NCBI RefSeq assembly: GCF_016056305.1
Contig: NZ_JAECZC010000013.1
Coordinates: 63,341 to 127,340 of the forward strand
Source: Amazonocrinis nigriterrae CENA67
GTDB lineage: Bacteria > Cyanobacteriota > Cyanobacteriia > Cyanobacteriales > Nostocaceae
Direction: 5' to 3'
Length of the DNA: 64,000 bases
Below, piece after piece: positions 18,330 through 25,834 of this stretch (position 1 is the first letter of the stretch; every line of letters begins with the position of its first letter). Made by a program: the position numbers and the translations under genes. Below the pieces are notes generated by a model. That model did not search any database and was not told the DNA's origin. It saw nothing but the letters and a program-made list of their open reading frames with translations.

Positions 18330-18446
18330 AATAACTAAACCAATTCCCCATTCCCCTTATCCCCAGAGGGAGCCCCGAGTTCCCCATTCCCAATTCCCCA
18401 TTGCCCCTTATCCCCAGAGGGGGCCCCGAGTTCCCCATTCCCCTTA
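18330..18446. repeat. CCCCATTCCCAATT repeats with two inverted GGGGCCCCGAGTTCCCC modules
   Basis: Two copies of 'CCTTATCCCCAGAGGG(A/G)(G)GCCCCGAGTTCCCC' lie about 55 bases apart, interspersed with CCCCATTCCC units. The GCCCCGAGTTCCCC part is the reverse complement of the module at 17082, 23488 and 44191. Confidence 0.7.
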
Positions 18447-18974
18447 CTCATTCCCATCTAAAATTGTTCCTTCTATATTCGCTCCTTCTAAATTTGCCCC
18501 GTTCAAATTAGCTTTGTTTAAATCTGCATCGGTGAGATTTGCTTGAGTTAGGTCGGCTACAGTTAAGTCTGCGCCACTCAAATCAGCTTTATCTAAATTT
18601 GCTGCGTTCAATTTGGCCTCATGTAATTCTGCCTCGCTCAAATGAGCTTCAATCAAGTTGGCGACAGTCAAATCCGCTTGACTCAAATTAGCTCCGTCTA
18701 AAACTGCACCGTCTAAAATAGCTCCATCTAGGATGGCTCCAGCTAAATTACTACCAGTGAGGTTGGCATCGCTTAAATTAGCTCCGTTCAAGTCTGCCCC
18801 AACCAGGCTAGTTTGCGCTAAATTAGCATGGTTAAGATTAGCACCATCTAAGATAGCTCTATCCAAAATTGCACCACTGAGATTAGCTTCCCTCAAGTTG
18901 GCTTCGCTCAGGTTGACAGCAGTAAAGTTTCTCGCGCCTGCGGCATACTTTTTCAAGAGTTCATCTGCTTTCAT
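18444..18974 (-). CDS. Pentapeptide-repeat protein
   Basis: 176 residues, almost entirely A(N/D)LxxA-type pentapeptides (from ANLREANLSGAILDRA to ANLEGANIEGT), about 30 repeats, predicting a right-handed quadrilateral beta helix. A short N-terminal segment (MKADELLKKYAAGARNF) precedes the repeats. Three consecutive AILDGAILDGAVLDG units interrupt the ANL pattern. No membrane or enzymatic domain is fused. Such proteins are numerous in cyanobacteria; a few are gyrase-protective DNA mimics, but no function can be inferred here. Confidence 0.9.
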   Translation of the reverse strand: MKADELLKKYAAGARNFTAVNLSEANLREANLSGAILDRAILDGANLNHANLAQTSLVGADLNGANLSDANLTGSNLAGAILDGAILDGAVLDGANLSQADLTVANLIEAHLSEAELHEAKLNAANLDKADLSGADLTVADLTQANLTDADLNKANLNGANLEGANIEGTILDGNE

Positions 18975-19330
18975 ATCGTCGCTGTGTTAAGGAACGTTGA
19001 TTTAAGGTCAGGAGTTAGGCAAACAATAGTCAAACGTTAATTTCCATGTAGCGGCAATTCATGAACTGCCGAACAGACTGTGTAGTTTTGCGTAAGTTAT
19101 GAAGGTAATTCCAGCTAGACAAACAGGTAAAAAGTCCTCAGTACGCGCAACTGAGGATAACTCTGGCAACAAACACTTTATCTACAGTAGCTAACCTCAA
19201 ATTATTGAACGACTATCTGGAGTTATAACTTGGTTTCACACCCAAGAAAGATATTTAGGGATTTGAAGAATTGAAATATTGATGTGATGCGATCGCTATA
19301 CTCAATTGTGGTGTTCGTTTAGCACAAGTT
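18975..19330. other. Intergenic region with a CGGCAATTCATGAA palindrome
   Basis: No gene. Contains CGGCAATTCATGAACTGCCG (about 19053-19072), a near-perfect palindrome whose relative is at 29244-29265, and one GCGATCGC (about 19290). Confidence 0.5.
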
Positions 19331-20221
19331 ATGGCAAAACCAATTAAGATTCTATTGCAAACTACGATTCCCACTACAGAGGATGATTGGAGTGTTGGGC
19401 GTTTCTCTTTGTTACAAGATTATCTCGTATCTATTAAAGACGAAGCGGGAAATCCTTTATTTGCAGTCACAGCACGCGATTATGAATCAGATGCAGAAGG
19501 TAATGATCCAGTATTAAGCAACCTTGACAAGTCAGAGTTTGATGAACTTTGGCTATTTGCCTTAGAAGTCGATAAAGGTTTAACCCAAAAAGATATTGCT
19601 GGCATTAATGCTTTTCGGCAACGTGGCGGTGGTATTTTGACAACACGCGATCATCAAGATATGGGTTGTTCAATGTGCGGCTTAATTGATATTGGTGATG
19701 TCCATTACTTTAATACCAAAAATCCCGATCCTGATGAATCTCGCTGGAATCGAGATGACCCTTATACAACTTATATCTCTTGGCCTAACTATCATTCTGG
19801 AGCGAATGGTGACTATCAAAAAATTACTATTGTTGAACCTGTTCACGAACTTTTGAAAAATCCTAATTCACCTTCGGGAGTTATCGAATTTTTTCCTTCT
19901 CATCCCCATGAAGGAGGTATTGGAGCGCCTTTAGGTAATCCAAATGTGCGGGTAATTGCTTTAGGAAAAAGTTTAATTACAGGTCGTAATTTCAATCTTG
20001 TAGTTGCCATAGAACATCACAAAGACGCACAAGGTAATACTTTAGGACGTGCAGTGGCTAACTCTAGTTTTCATCATTTAGTCGATTATAACTGGGATGT
20101 TGAAAAAGGCTGTCCCAGTTTTGTAGAGGAAACACCAGGAGACGGAATGAAAAAAGAGCCACAGGCTTTAGAAGATATCAAAACTTATGTGCGGAATGTC
20201 GCATTGTGGTTAGCAAATTAG
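19331..20221 (+). CDS. Conserved protein, possible ThuA/GATase-like fold
   Basis: 296 residues, soluble, no signal peptide. The N-terminal half alternates beta strands and helices with ELWLFALEVD and GINAFRQRGGGILTTRDHQD, which resembles class I glutamine-amidotransferase-like or ThuA-like folds, where a 'G-G-G' strand precedes the nucleophile region. A CSMCG motif is at 113-117, and there are many His/Asp residues (HPHEGG, EHHKD, SSFHHLVDYNWD) that could bind metal. I cannot name the function. Stand-alone gene. Confidence 0.55.
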   Translation: MAKPIKILLQTTIPTTEDDWSVGRFSLLQDYLVSIKDEAGNPLFAVTARDYESDAEGNDPVLSNLDKSEFDELWLFALEVDKGLTQKDIAGINAFRQRGGGILTTRDHQDMGCSMCGLIDIGDVHYFNTKNPDPDESRWNRDDPYTTYISWPNYHSGANGDYQKITIVEPVHELLKNPNSPSGVIEFFPSHPHEGGIGAPLGNPNVRVIALGKSLITGRNFNLVVAIEHHKDAQGNTLGRAVANSSFHHLVDYNWDVEKGCPSFVEETPGDGMKKEPQALEDIKTYVRNVALWLAN

Positions 20222-20248
20222 ACTTTTGATTTGAAAAAGTATCAGCAT

Positions 20249-20276
20249 AGGGTGTGTTGTCGCCAAGCGCTGCACC
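20249..20276. repeat. 28-bp inverted-repeat copy, left of the HEAT gene
   Basis: Begins AGGGTGTGTTGTCGCC and ends GCTGCACC. The reverse complement lies at 22147-22174 with one mismatch, so the pair brackets about 1.87 kb containing the HEAT-repeat gene. Confidence 0.85.
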
Positions 20277-20330
20277 ATCCGATATTTTTGATGCGTTAGG
20301 ACTAAAATGTTGCAATAGATTTTCTTGTGG

Positions 20331-20349
20331 GGCAGGCATCTTGCCTGCC
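20331..20349. repeat. Short hairpin GGCAGGCA-TCT-TGCCTGCC
   Basis: Eight perfect pairs with a TCT loop (20331-20338 with 20342-20349). This type (GGGGCAGGCATCTTGCCTGCC) is a common dispersed hairpin in cyanobacterial intergenic DNA. Confidence 0.7.
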
Positions 20350-20652
20350 AATTATCAGAGACGCCCATCCCATAAGAGTATATTTATGCACTATGTTAGC
20401 CCGGTCACGCTAGTAGCTATCATCTTTAATTTGGTGGCTTGCATTCCTTCTTTCTCCTGCCTTCTTCATCTAGCAATTGGTATAATCCATCCAAGCCTGC
20501 GGCATATTAAAAACTTCTAGCCATCAACCTGGTGGTGAATATATAGATAATCCTGAAATTCTACTAAGACCACAAAAATTTTATTAACAACTTAATTTCT
20601 GGTAGTCTGCCTGCGATGATAAAAGGTTTCAAAAATTGCTGCAAGGTTAAGA

Positions 20653-20787
20653 GATGATTTATAAAGTAAACCTTAAATTGTAGGGTGCTTTATAGCAACG
20701 CTTAACGCACCGATAAATATGGTAGGTTACGGCTAATTTTCACTTTCTCAAACTTTCAAATCCTTATATATTCGTAACACATCCTAC
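20653..20787. repeat. ~130-bp repeat, left copy, with hairpin core
   Basis: Starts GATGATTTATAAAGTAAACC, then TTGTAGGGTGC, a core TTTATAGCAACGCTTAAC, then GCACC, and continues into a diverged CGGCTAAT...CGTAACACA half. The second copy at about 22229-22359 has the same orientation outside but the core reversed. The stem GGGTGC/GCACC makes it a hairpin. Confidence 0.7.
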
Positions 20788-20885
20788 AAAACTTTGTTTC
20801 CCCTCCCCGTTGACGGGGAGGGGATTAACGGGCGGGATTGTCCAATACTTGGCTTCACTAAAGATATGTTTTGCTTACCCTACTT

Positions 20886-21944
20886 TTATCTCCCTCTTGC
20901 TGCTTTTAACGCATTAAGAGAAAGCCGTACAGTTTCTCTCTCATTGTTATAAAAACCTTTTTGAGGGTTTTGCAAAATTTTCAAAACAACTTCCATCTCT
21001 GGGATTGCATCTATATCAGATTGGGTTAAAACATTAGCCCTTGCTTTTTCTTGAAGATTCCCTGCTATTGTCGCTATAGTTCTAGCAGAAACGTTACGCA
21101 CTGACGAATCAGGATCTTCAAGACCTTTAATCAAATAAGGCATTGCAACTTTAGTATCAGTACCAATACTACCAATGGTCTCAACAGCAAGTCCCCGCAC
21201 TGATGGTTCTGGATATTGCAGCGCTTTAGCAATATTCGGAGCAACATTAGCAGCTGCTTTACTAATTGTATTTAACGTTTGAGCAGTAGTGATACGGGTG
21301 GGTTCGTCGGTGTTGTTGAGGTTTGTGATCAGACGAGATACAGTCAGATAAGATTTAGAATTTAACTTAACTAAAGCGACACTGGCATTGATACGTACTG
21401 AAAAATCTGGGTCTTGAAGAGCGTTAACTAAGTAAGGAGCAAACCTTGCAGCTTCAACTGATATATTTCCAGTGCCATCACTATTATCTTCACCTGCAAT
21501 GCTACCAATGGCTCTAGCTGCGCTACTACGTACGAATATATATGGATCATTGAGATTTTCAACTAAATTAGGTAATGTGTCTTTAATTGCTCCACCACCT
21601 TTTTGAGATAAAGCTAACGCCGCACCACTACGCACTCGCCAATCAGGATCTTTCAAAGCTTGGTTGAGTTTAGCTAATGCTTCCCTAATAAATACTTCGT
21701 CTCTGAGATTTCCTAATGTTGTAACTGTGTTGAGCCGTTCTAATAAATCATCATTTTTAAAGTTTTCTATTAACTGATCAACGTTCAATTGGTTTGTAGT
21801 TTGTGCCCAGCCTGTATTAGCCACTACCAAAGGTGATACAACACCCAACATGGTGACAGCGATTCGAGATGCTAATAACCAATAGGGAATTTTATTCCAG
21901 AAATTTAACTTGATGTACTTTGCCACAAACTCTACCTTATACAC
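20886..21944 (-). CDS. Secreted HEAT-repeat protein
   Basis: 352 residues. An N-terminal hydrophobic segment (about 21-43) is followed by GWA-QT (possible signal-peptidase site after Ala47), so the protein is probably exported or membrane-anchored. The remainder is about seven HEAT repeats of the PBS-lyase type (e.g. ALKDPDWRVRSGAALAL, NLNDPYIFVRSSAARAIGSIAG, ALQDPDFSVRINASVAL, GLEDPDSSVRNVSARTIATIAG). HEAT arrays mediate protein-protein contact; the partner is unknown. The gene is enclosed by two nested repeat pairs (see findings). Confidence 0.85.
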   Translation of the reverse strand: MYKVEFVAKYIKLNFWNKIPYWLLASRIAVTMLGVVSPLVVANTGWAQTTNQLNVDQLIENFKNDDLLERLNTVTTLGNLRDEVFIREALAKLNQALKDPDWRVRSGAALALSQKGGGAIKDTLPNLVENLNDPYIFVRSSAARAIGSIAGEDNSDGTGNISVEAARFAPYLVNALQDPDFSVRINASVALVKLNSKSYLTVSRLITNLNNTDEPTRITTAQTLNTISKAAANVAPNIAKALQYPEPSVRGLAVETIGSIGTDTKVAMPYLIKGLEDPDSSVRNVSARTIATIAGNLQEKARANVLTQSDIDAIPEMEVVLKILQNPQKGFYNNERETVRLSLNALKAARGR

Positions 21945-22146
21945 TACTGCTAATTTTTATATTTTGTGGTGAATTATACCATTAATGCTAATTCTTGACA
22001 AATTTAAGAAAGTCATCTTTTTTGATGTGATAAAAGTGTAAAGTACAATTTCATCAAAGTGCTTCATATCAGATATTTTGCGAGTTTCCGACATTGTTGT
22101 CAGTGGTGTTATATTATGCCGTGGCTATCGCAGTTTAATTATTAGC

Positions 22147-22174
22147 GGTGCGGCGCTTGGCGACAACACACCCT
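22147..22174. repeat. 28-bp inverted-repeat copy, right of the HEAT gene
   Basis: Reverse complement of 20249-20276 with one mismatch (G for A at the sixth base of this copy). Confidence 0.85.
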
Positions 22175-22228
22175 ACATTTAAAATTTTTAACTTAGCCTA
22201 ATTAGCACTACCTTATTTATTGTTTAGA

Positions 22229-22359
22229 TATGATTTATAAAGTAAACCGAAAATTGTAGGGTGCGTTAAGCGTTGCTATAACGCACTGAGAAAGATGATG
22301 CCCTGCGGCTAATCCTCACTCTCTGAAACTCTGAAATCCTCGCATAGCCGTAACACAAC
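22229..22359. repeat. ~130-bp repeat, right copy, core inverted
   Basis: Same outer sequence as 20653-20787 (TGATTTATAAAGTAAACC, TTGTAGGGTGC, later CGGCTAAT and CGTAACACA), but the core reads GTTAAGCGTTGCTATAAC, the reverse complement of the left copy's core. Confidence 0.7.
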
Positions 22360-22473
22360 GGCAATATAGCGAGAACTCAGAGCTGCGGCTTCCGCCGATC
22401 TGAAGTTCGGTGGGGAGGAACATCACACCGCTTTTTGCCTCCCCTACTTAATATTGACTTTATAAATAGGCTC

Positions 22474-23382
22474 TTAGCATTTTCCTTGATGCAAATTTCT
22501 GTTATCTATTGGATAAAATGTTTCAGCAATATCTATTAGTTCTTTAGCTGTATTGTGGCGATTAATCATTAAGCGAGGAATTTGATAATGGTCTTTAAAG
22601 CAACCATAATTTAATATTTCATTATTATACAAATAACTTGATAAATAATATTTAGATACAAAAGATTCTACTTCTTGATTATAAGCGCCATAGGGATAAG
22701 CAAAATGAGATGCTACTTGTTGATCTGGGTCTAAATCTTGTGTACATATTCTTAATTCAGTCCTAGCTTGTACTAGTTCCTTGACTAAATCTCGACGATT
22801 AAGCTTGGTTAAATCTTTATGATTCAAGCCATGAGATTGAATATCATAAAATCCTTTTTTCAAGCCTTCTCTCAATTCTTTGCATCCTAAATGAGTGGTA
22901 TCTGAACTTCCTGGTGTAGCTAAGCTACCTGGATTGATAAATAAAACAACTTTTACTTTAGTTCCATATTTATTTTCGAGCTTAGATAAAATTGGTAGTA
23001 AATTCGTATATACTGTTTTATATCCATCATCAAAAGAAATCATTATAGGCTTTTTTTTATATTGAGCATCAGGGATTTTCCTAGATTTAGTTAAGAAAAA
23101 ATCATATAATTCTTGAGATGTTAAAAACCAATATTTATTAATAATTAGTTTTTCCAAAAACTTTTCTATTTCATATTTGGAATAATGCATTTCTCCTGAA
23201 TATGAATCAGGAGCATTATTTTTAATTTCTATAATGCCGTGAAAACCGAAAATAGGAATTATAGGGGCAGTGTATTGTAAATTGAGAATAGAAAAAAATA
23301 CAACAAATCCCAAAACTAAGCTGAGGGAAAAATTTTTAGGCTTTACAGAGCCAGCAAAGTTATGCTCATGGCTGTCAGTCAT
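22474..23382 (-). CDS. Polysaccharide deacetylase family protein (NodB domain)
   Basis: 302 residues. An N-terminal membrane anchor (about 18-40) is followed by a NodB-homology domain with motif 1 SFDDGY (116-121), where the two aspartates are base and metal ligand, motif 2 SHGLNH (183-188; His metal ligands) and motif 3 FAYPYGAYN. It should remove acetyl groups from an envelope polysaccharide (peptidoglycan, chitin-like or exopolysaccharide N-acetylglucosamine) outside the cytoplasmic membrane. Substrate not evident; single gene. ATG at 23382. Confidence 0.88.
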   Translation of the reverse strand: MTDSHEHNFAGSVKPKNFSLSLVLGFVVFFSILNLQYTAPIIPIFGFHGIIEIKNNAPDSYSGEMHYSKYEIEKFLEKLIINKYWFLTSQELYDFFLTKSRKIPDAQYKKKPIMISFDDGYKTVYTNLLPILSKLENKYGTKVKVVLFINPGSLATPGSSDTTHLGCKELREGLKKGFYDIQSHGLNHKDLTKLNRRDLVKELVQARTELRICTQDLDPDQQVASHFAYPYGAYNQEVESFVSKYYLSSYLYNNEILNYGCFKDHYQIPRLMINRHNTAKELIDIAETFYPIDNRNLHQGKC

Positions 23383-23462
23383 ATTAGTGGTGATGCATCC
23401 CTAAAGAATTTTGCCAGTATTTTGGTAGAAGTCGCACTGGTACTTTACAGAGATACCACAAC

Positions 23463-23850
23463 TTGAAAGTGTTGAGTAGGGAATTGAGAATGGGGAATTC
23501 GGGGCCCCCACGACCAAAGGGAGGAGCCACTGCGTTGGGCGGCTCTGCCGACTTGAAGCATGTGGCGTTGGGGATTAGGGGCAATTGGGAATTGGTGAGC
23601 CAGCGACGGTCTTGGGGGTCTCCACGCCACTTCCTTCAACGGGGGGAACCCCCCTTCGGGTTCGGGGGTGACGCTCCTGCGTCGCTAACGCTTCGCTAAC
23701 GCAATCGGCGGAAATCGCCAAGACTGCGACCCCCTCACCGCAACGGAGTGGCTCCCCATGAGCGACTGGCGATCTCAAGAGCGAAGCGCGAGAAGGGCGA
23801 GCGTCACCCAAAGGGGAATTGGGAATGGGGAGTAGGAAATGGACAGATAA
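23463..23850. repeat. Second composite of dispersed repeat modules
   Basis: Carries 'GGGGAATTCGGGGCCCCC' (about 23482), then 'AAAGGGAGGAGCCACTGCG', then the 152-bp block 23617-23768 that is nearly identical to 17315-17466. The right end (GCGATCTCAAGAGCGAAGC) differs from the first composite. Confidence 0.85.
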
Positions 23851-24354
23851 GTTAGGGACTTCCAAATAAAAAAATATCCCACTGTTCACAGTCAACAGTC
23901 ATCAGTCATCAATCATCAGTCACCAACTTCAACCGGGATAATTTATTTGTTGAAGTTACCCTAGCATTTTAATTCTTGTCTAGCTTGCTGTTCTGTTTCC
24001 TACCACTAGCCACCTATTGAAGCTAGTACGCTGATGTGAAGAGCTTGAATTTTTCGTATAAAAAAGTACAATGATTAAAATATCTGAAATTGCATACACG
24101 CCTAGACATCGAGTGGTGAACCCTCACTCTTGTTAGAGTTTCCCTCCTTGGCAATTGTATTCTCAAGAGCGAAGATGGCAGTCTTCTCCCAAAGTCAGAC
24201 ACCAAAGGCAAACTAGAGTAATGGTGCTGAACCATAGACTTCAGAATGTGGTGCAACCAAGTTAAGCTAAATGAAAGTAGCAAATTATTACGCTCTTTAT
24301 ATGAAAATCGCTGTTACTGTTAATTTTTAATTTTCCCTGCTTGAGTAACCCGGA
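23851..24354. other. Intergenic region upstream of the TerC gene
   Basis: Contains a GTCATCAGTCATCAATCATCAGTCA tandem (about 23896-23921) and then unique AT-rich DNA. Because TerC/YkoY genes elsewhere can follow a yybP-ykoY Mn2+ riboswitch, I searched for its GGGGAGUAG-type core and saw none. No gene seen. Confidence 0.45.
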
Positions 24355-25077
24355 ATGCTAGACCAAATTTTTGATTATCTGCACTTTCACATCAGCGTTG
24401 AAGCCCCGATAGTCCTACTGATTTTAGTGTTTTTAGAGGCAGTATTATCTGCTGACAATGCGATCGCCCTGGCTGCGATCGCCCAAGGATTGGAAGACAA
24501 AGAACTTGAGCGTCGCGCCCTTAACTTTGGTTTAGTCGTTGCTTACGTGCTGCGAATTACTCTGATTTTAACTGCCACTTGGGTGCAGCAATTGTGGCAA
24601 TTTGAACTCTTAGGTGCTGCTTATTTGCTGTGGCTGGTATTCCAACACTTTACCTCTGAAGAAACTGAAGACGATCATCATCACGGGCCACGTTTTAACT
24701 CTCTGTGGCAAGCTATACCTGTGATTGCATTTACAGATTTGGCATTTTCTTTGGATAGTGTGACAACTGCGATCGCTGTTTCTCAAGAAAAATGGTTGGT
24801 TCTAACGGGCGCAACAATTGGTATTGTTACCCTGCGATTCATGGCAGGATTGTTTATCCGCTGGTTAGATGAATTTGAAAATCTAGAAGATGCAGGCTAC
24901 ATGACTGTGGCGTTGGTGGGCTTGCGTCTATTGCTGAAAGTGGTGAACGACAACTTAGTCCCACCAGAATGGGTGATGATTACTGCGATCGCCATCATTT
25001 TAACTTGGGGATTTTCTAAGCGTAATCTCACAGAAACCCCCCAAGTAGAAGTGGAAAAAAGCGAAGTGCCGAAGTAA
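24355..25077 (+). CDS. TerC/YkoY family integral membrane protein
   Basis: 240 residues, about seven membrane segments. The two inverted half-motifs that define TerC are present: EAVLSADNAIALA (about 28-40) and TDLAFSLDSVTTA (about 126-138), each with acidic residues in a membrane helix thought to bind metal. A His-rich loop EETEDDHHHGPR lies between the halves. The family is implicated in Mn2+ export or metalation of secreted proteins; the substrate is not proved here. ATG at 24355. Confidence 0.88.
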   Translation: MLDQIFDYLHFHISVEAPIVLLILVFLEAVLSADNAIALAAIAQGLEDKELERRALNFGLVVAYVLRITLILTATWVQQLWQFELLGAAYLLWLVFQHFTSEETEDDHHHGPRFNSLWQAIPVIAFTDLAFSLDSVTTAIAVSQEKWLVLTGATIGIVTLRFMAGLFIRWLDEFENLEDAGYMTVALVGLRLLLKVVNDNLVPPEWVMITAIAIILTWGFSKRNLTETPQVEVEKSEVPK

Positions 25078-25147
25078 GTTAACAGTTAAGAGTGAAGAGT
25101 TAAAAGTTATAAATTCTTAACTTCTAACTCCTAACTCCTAACTTCCA

Positions 25148-25597
25148 TTATTCGTGCAACCAAGGTGTTAAGTGCGGTTGCCAATTTACTAGTTCTTCTT
25201 CCCTAAACCATAACCCTATTTCATATTGTGCGGTTTCTGGAGCATCAGAACCATGAATAATGTTGCGACCAATATTAATGCCTAAATCGCCCCGAATTGT
25301 TCCTGGTTCTGCTGTTAAGGGATTTGTTGCACCAATAAGTTTTCTGGCAGAAGCAATGACACCATCACCTTCCCAGACCATTGCCACCACTGGCCCAGAA
25401 GTAATAAAATCGACTAGACTGCCAAAAAATGGCCGCTCCTTGTGAACAGCATAGTGTTGTTCAGCCAGTTCCCGACTGGCTTTGAGGAATTTTAAACCAA
25501 CCAAGGTAAAACCTTTAGTTTCAAAGCGACTGATAATTTCACCTACCAGTCCACGCTGTACGCCATCAGGCTTAATTGCTAAGAATGTGCGTTCCAA
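25148..25597 (-). CDS. ndk: Nucleoside diphosphate kinase
   Basis: 149 residues, full length. Start [21 protein letters not shown], catalytic His115 in [10 protein letters not shown], and [14 protein letters not shown] binding the nucleotide. It transfers the gamma phosphate from ATP to NDPs through a phospho-His intermediate and balances NTP pools. The start is TTG at 25597, supported by GGGAGAT five bases upstream; there is no nearer ATG. Convergent with the TerC gene. Confidence 0.97.
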   Translation of the reverse strand: MERTFLAIKPDGVQRGLVGEIISRFETKGFTLVGLKFLKASRELAEQHYAVHKERPFFGSLVDFITSGPVVAMVWEGDGVIASARKLIGATNPLTAEPGTIRGDLGINIGRNIIHGSDAPETAQYEIGLWFREEELVNWQPHLTPWLHE

Positions 25598-25629
25598 AGC
25601 TATCTCCCAAAACTTAATAAAGTTTTTAT

Positions 25630-25740
25630 TTTGTCAGTTGTCAAGTGTCGGTTGTCATTTGTTGTTTGTCCTTTGTCCTCAGTTGCAGGAATTTCCACTG
25701 TTGACTAATGACCAATGACAACTGACAACTGACCAATCAG
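25630..25740. repeat. Short tandem repeats of GTCAGTTGTCA / TTGTCCTTTGTCC type
   Basis: Heptanucleotide-like units GTTGTCA, TTGTCCT and, in the opposite sense, TGACAACTGACAACTGACC. The same family recurs at 50104-50185 and 57395-57520. Confidence 0.7.
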
Positions 25741-25834
25741 AGTTTATCTCAGAAATTATCTCTGGTTGCATATCAGTTACAAGATGAATGCGTTAAATTG
25801 TTTATTCGTGGGTGAAACACACAGGTGATTAGAA

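Noticed and set aside
20254-20520. 88-codon frame after the GATase-like gene
   Set aside because: Starts inside the 28-bp inverted repeat and runs through the GGCAGGCA hairpin; repeat-derived.
23384-23895. Several frames in both strands at 23.4-23.9 kb
   Set aside because: All are translations of the repeat composite, which is also present at 17.1-17.5 kb.
24023-24283. 86-codon minus-strand frame upstream of the TerC gene
   Set aside because: No protein-like pattern and no start support; likely promoter region.
23851-24354. yybP-ykoY manganese riboswitch before the TerC gene
   Set aside because: Family context made it worth looking for, but no GGGGAGUAG-type core or paired elements were found.
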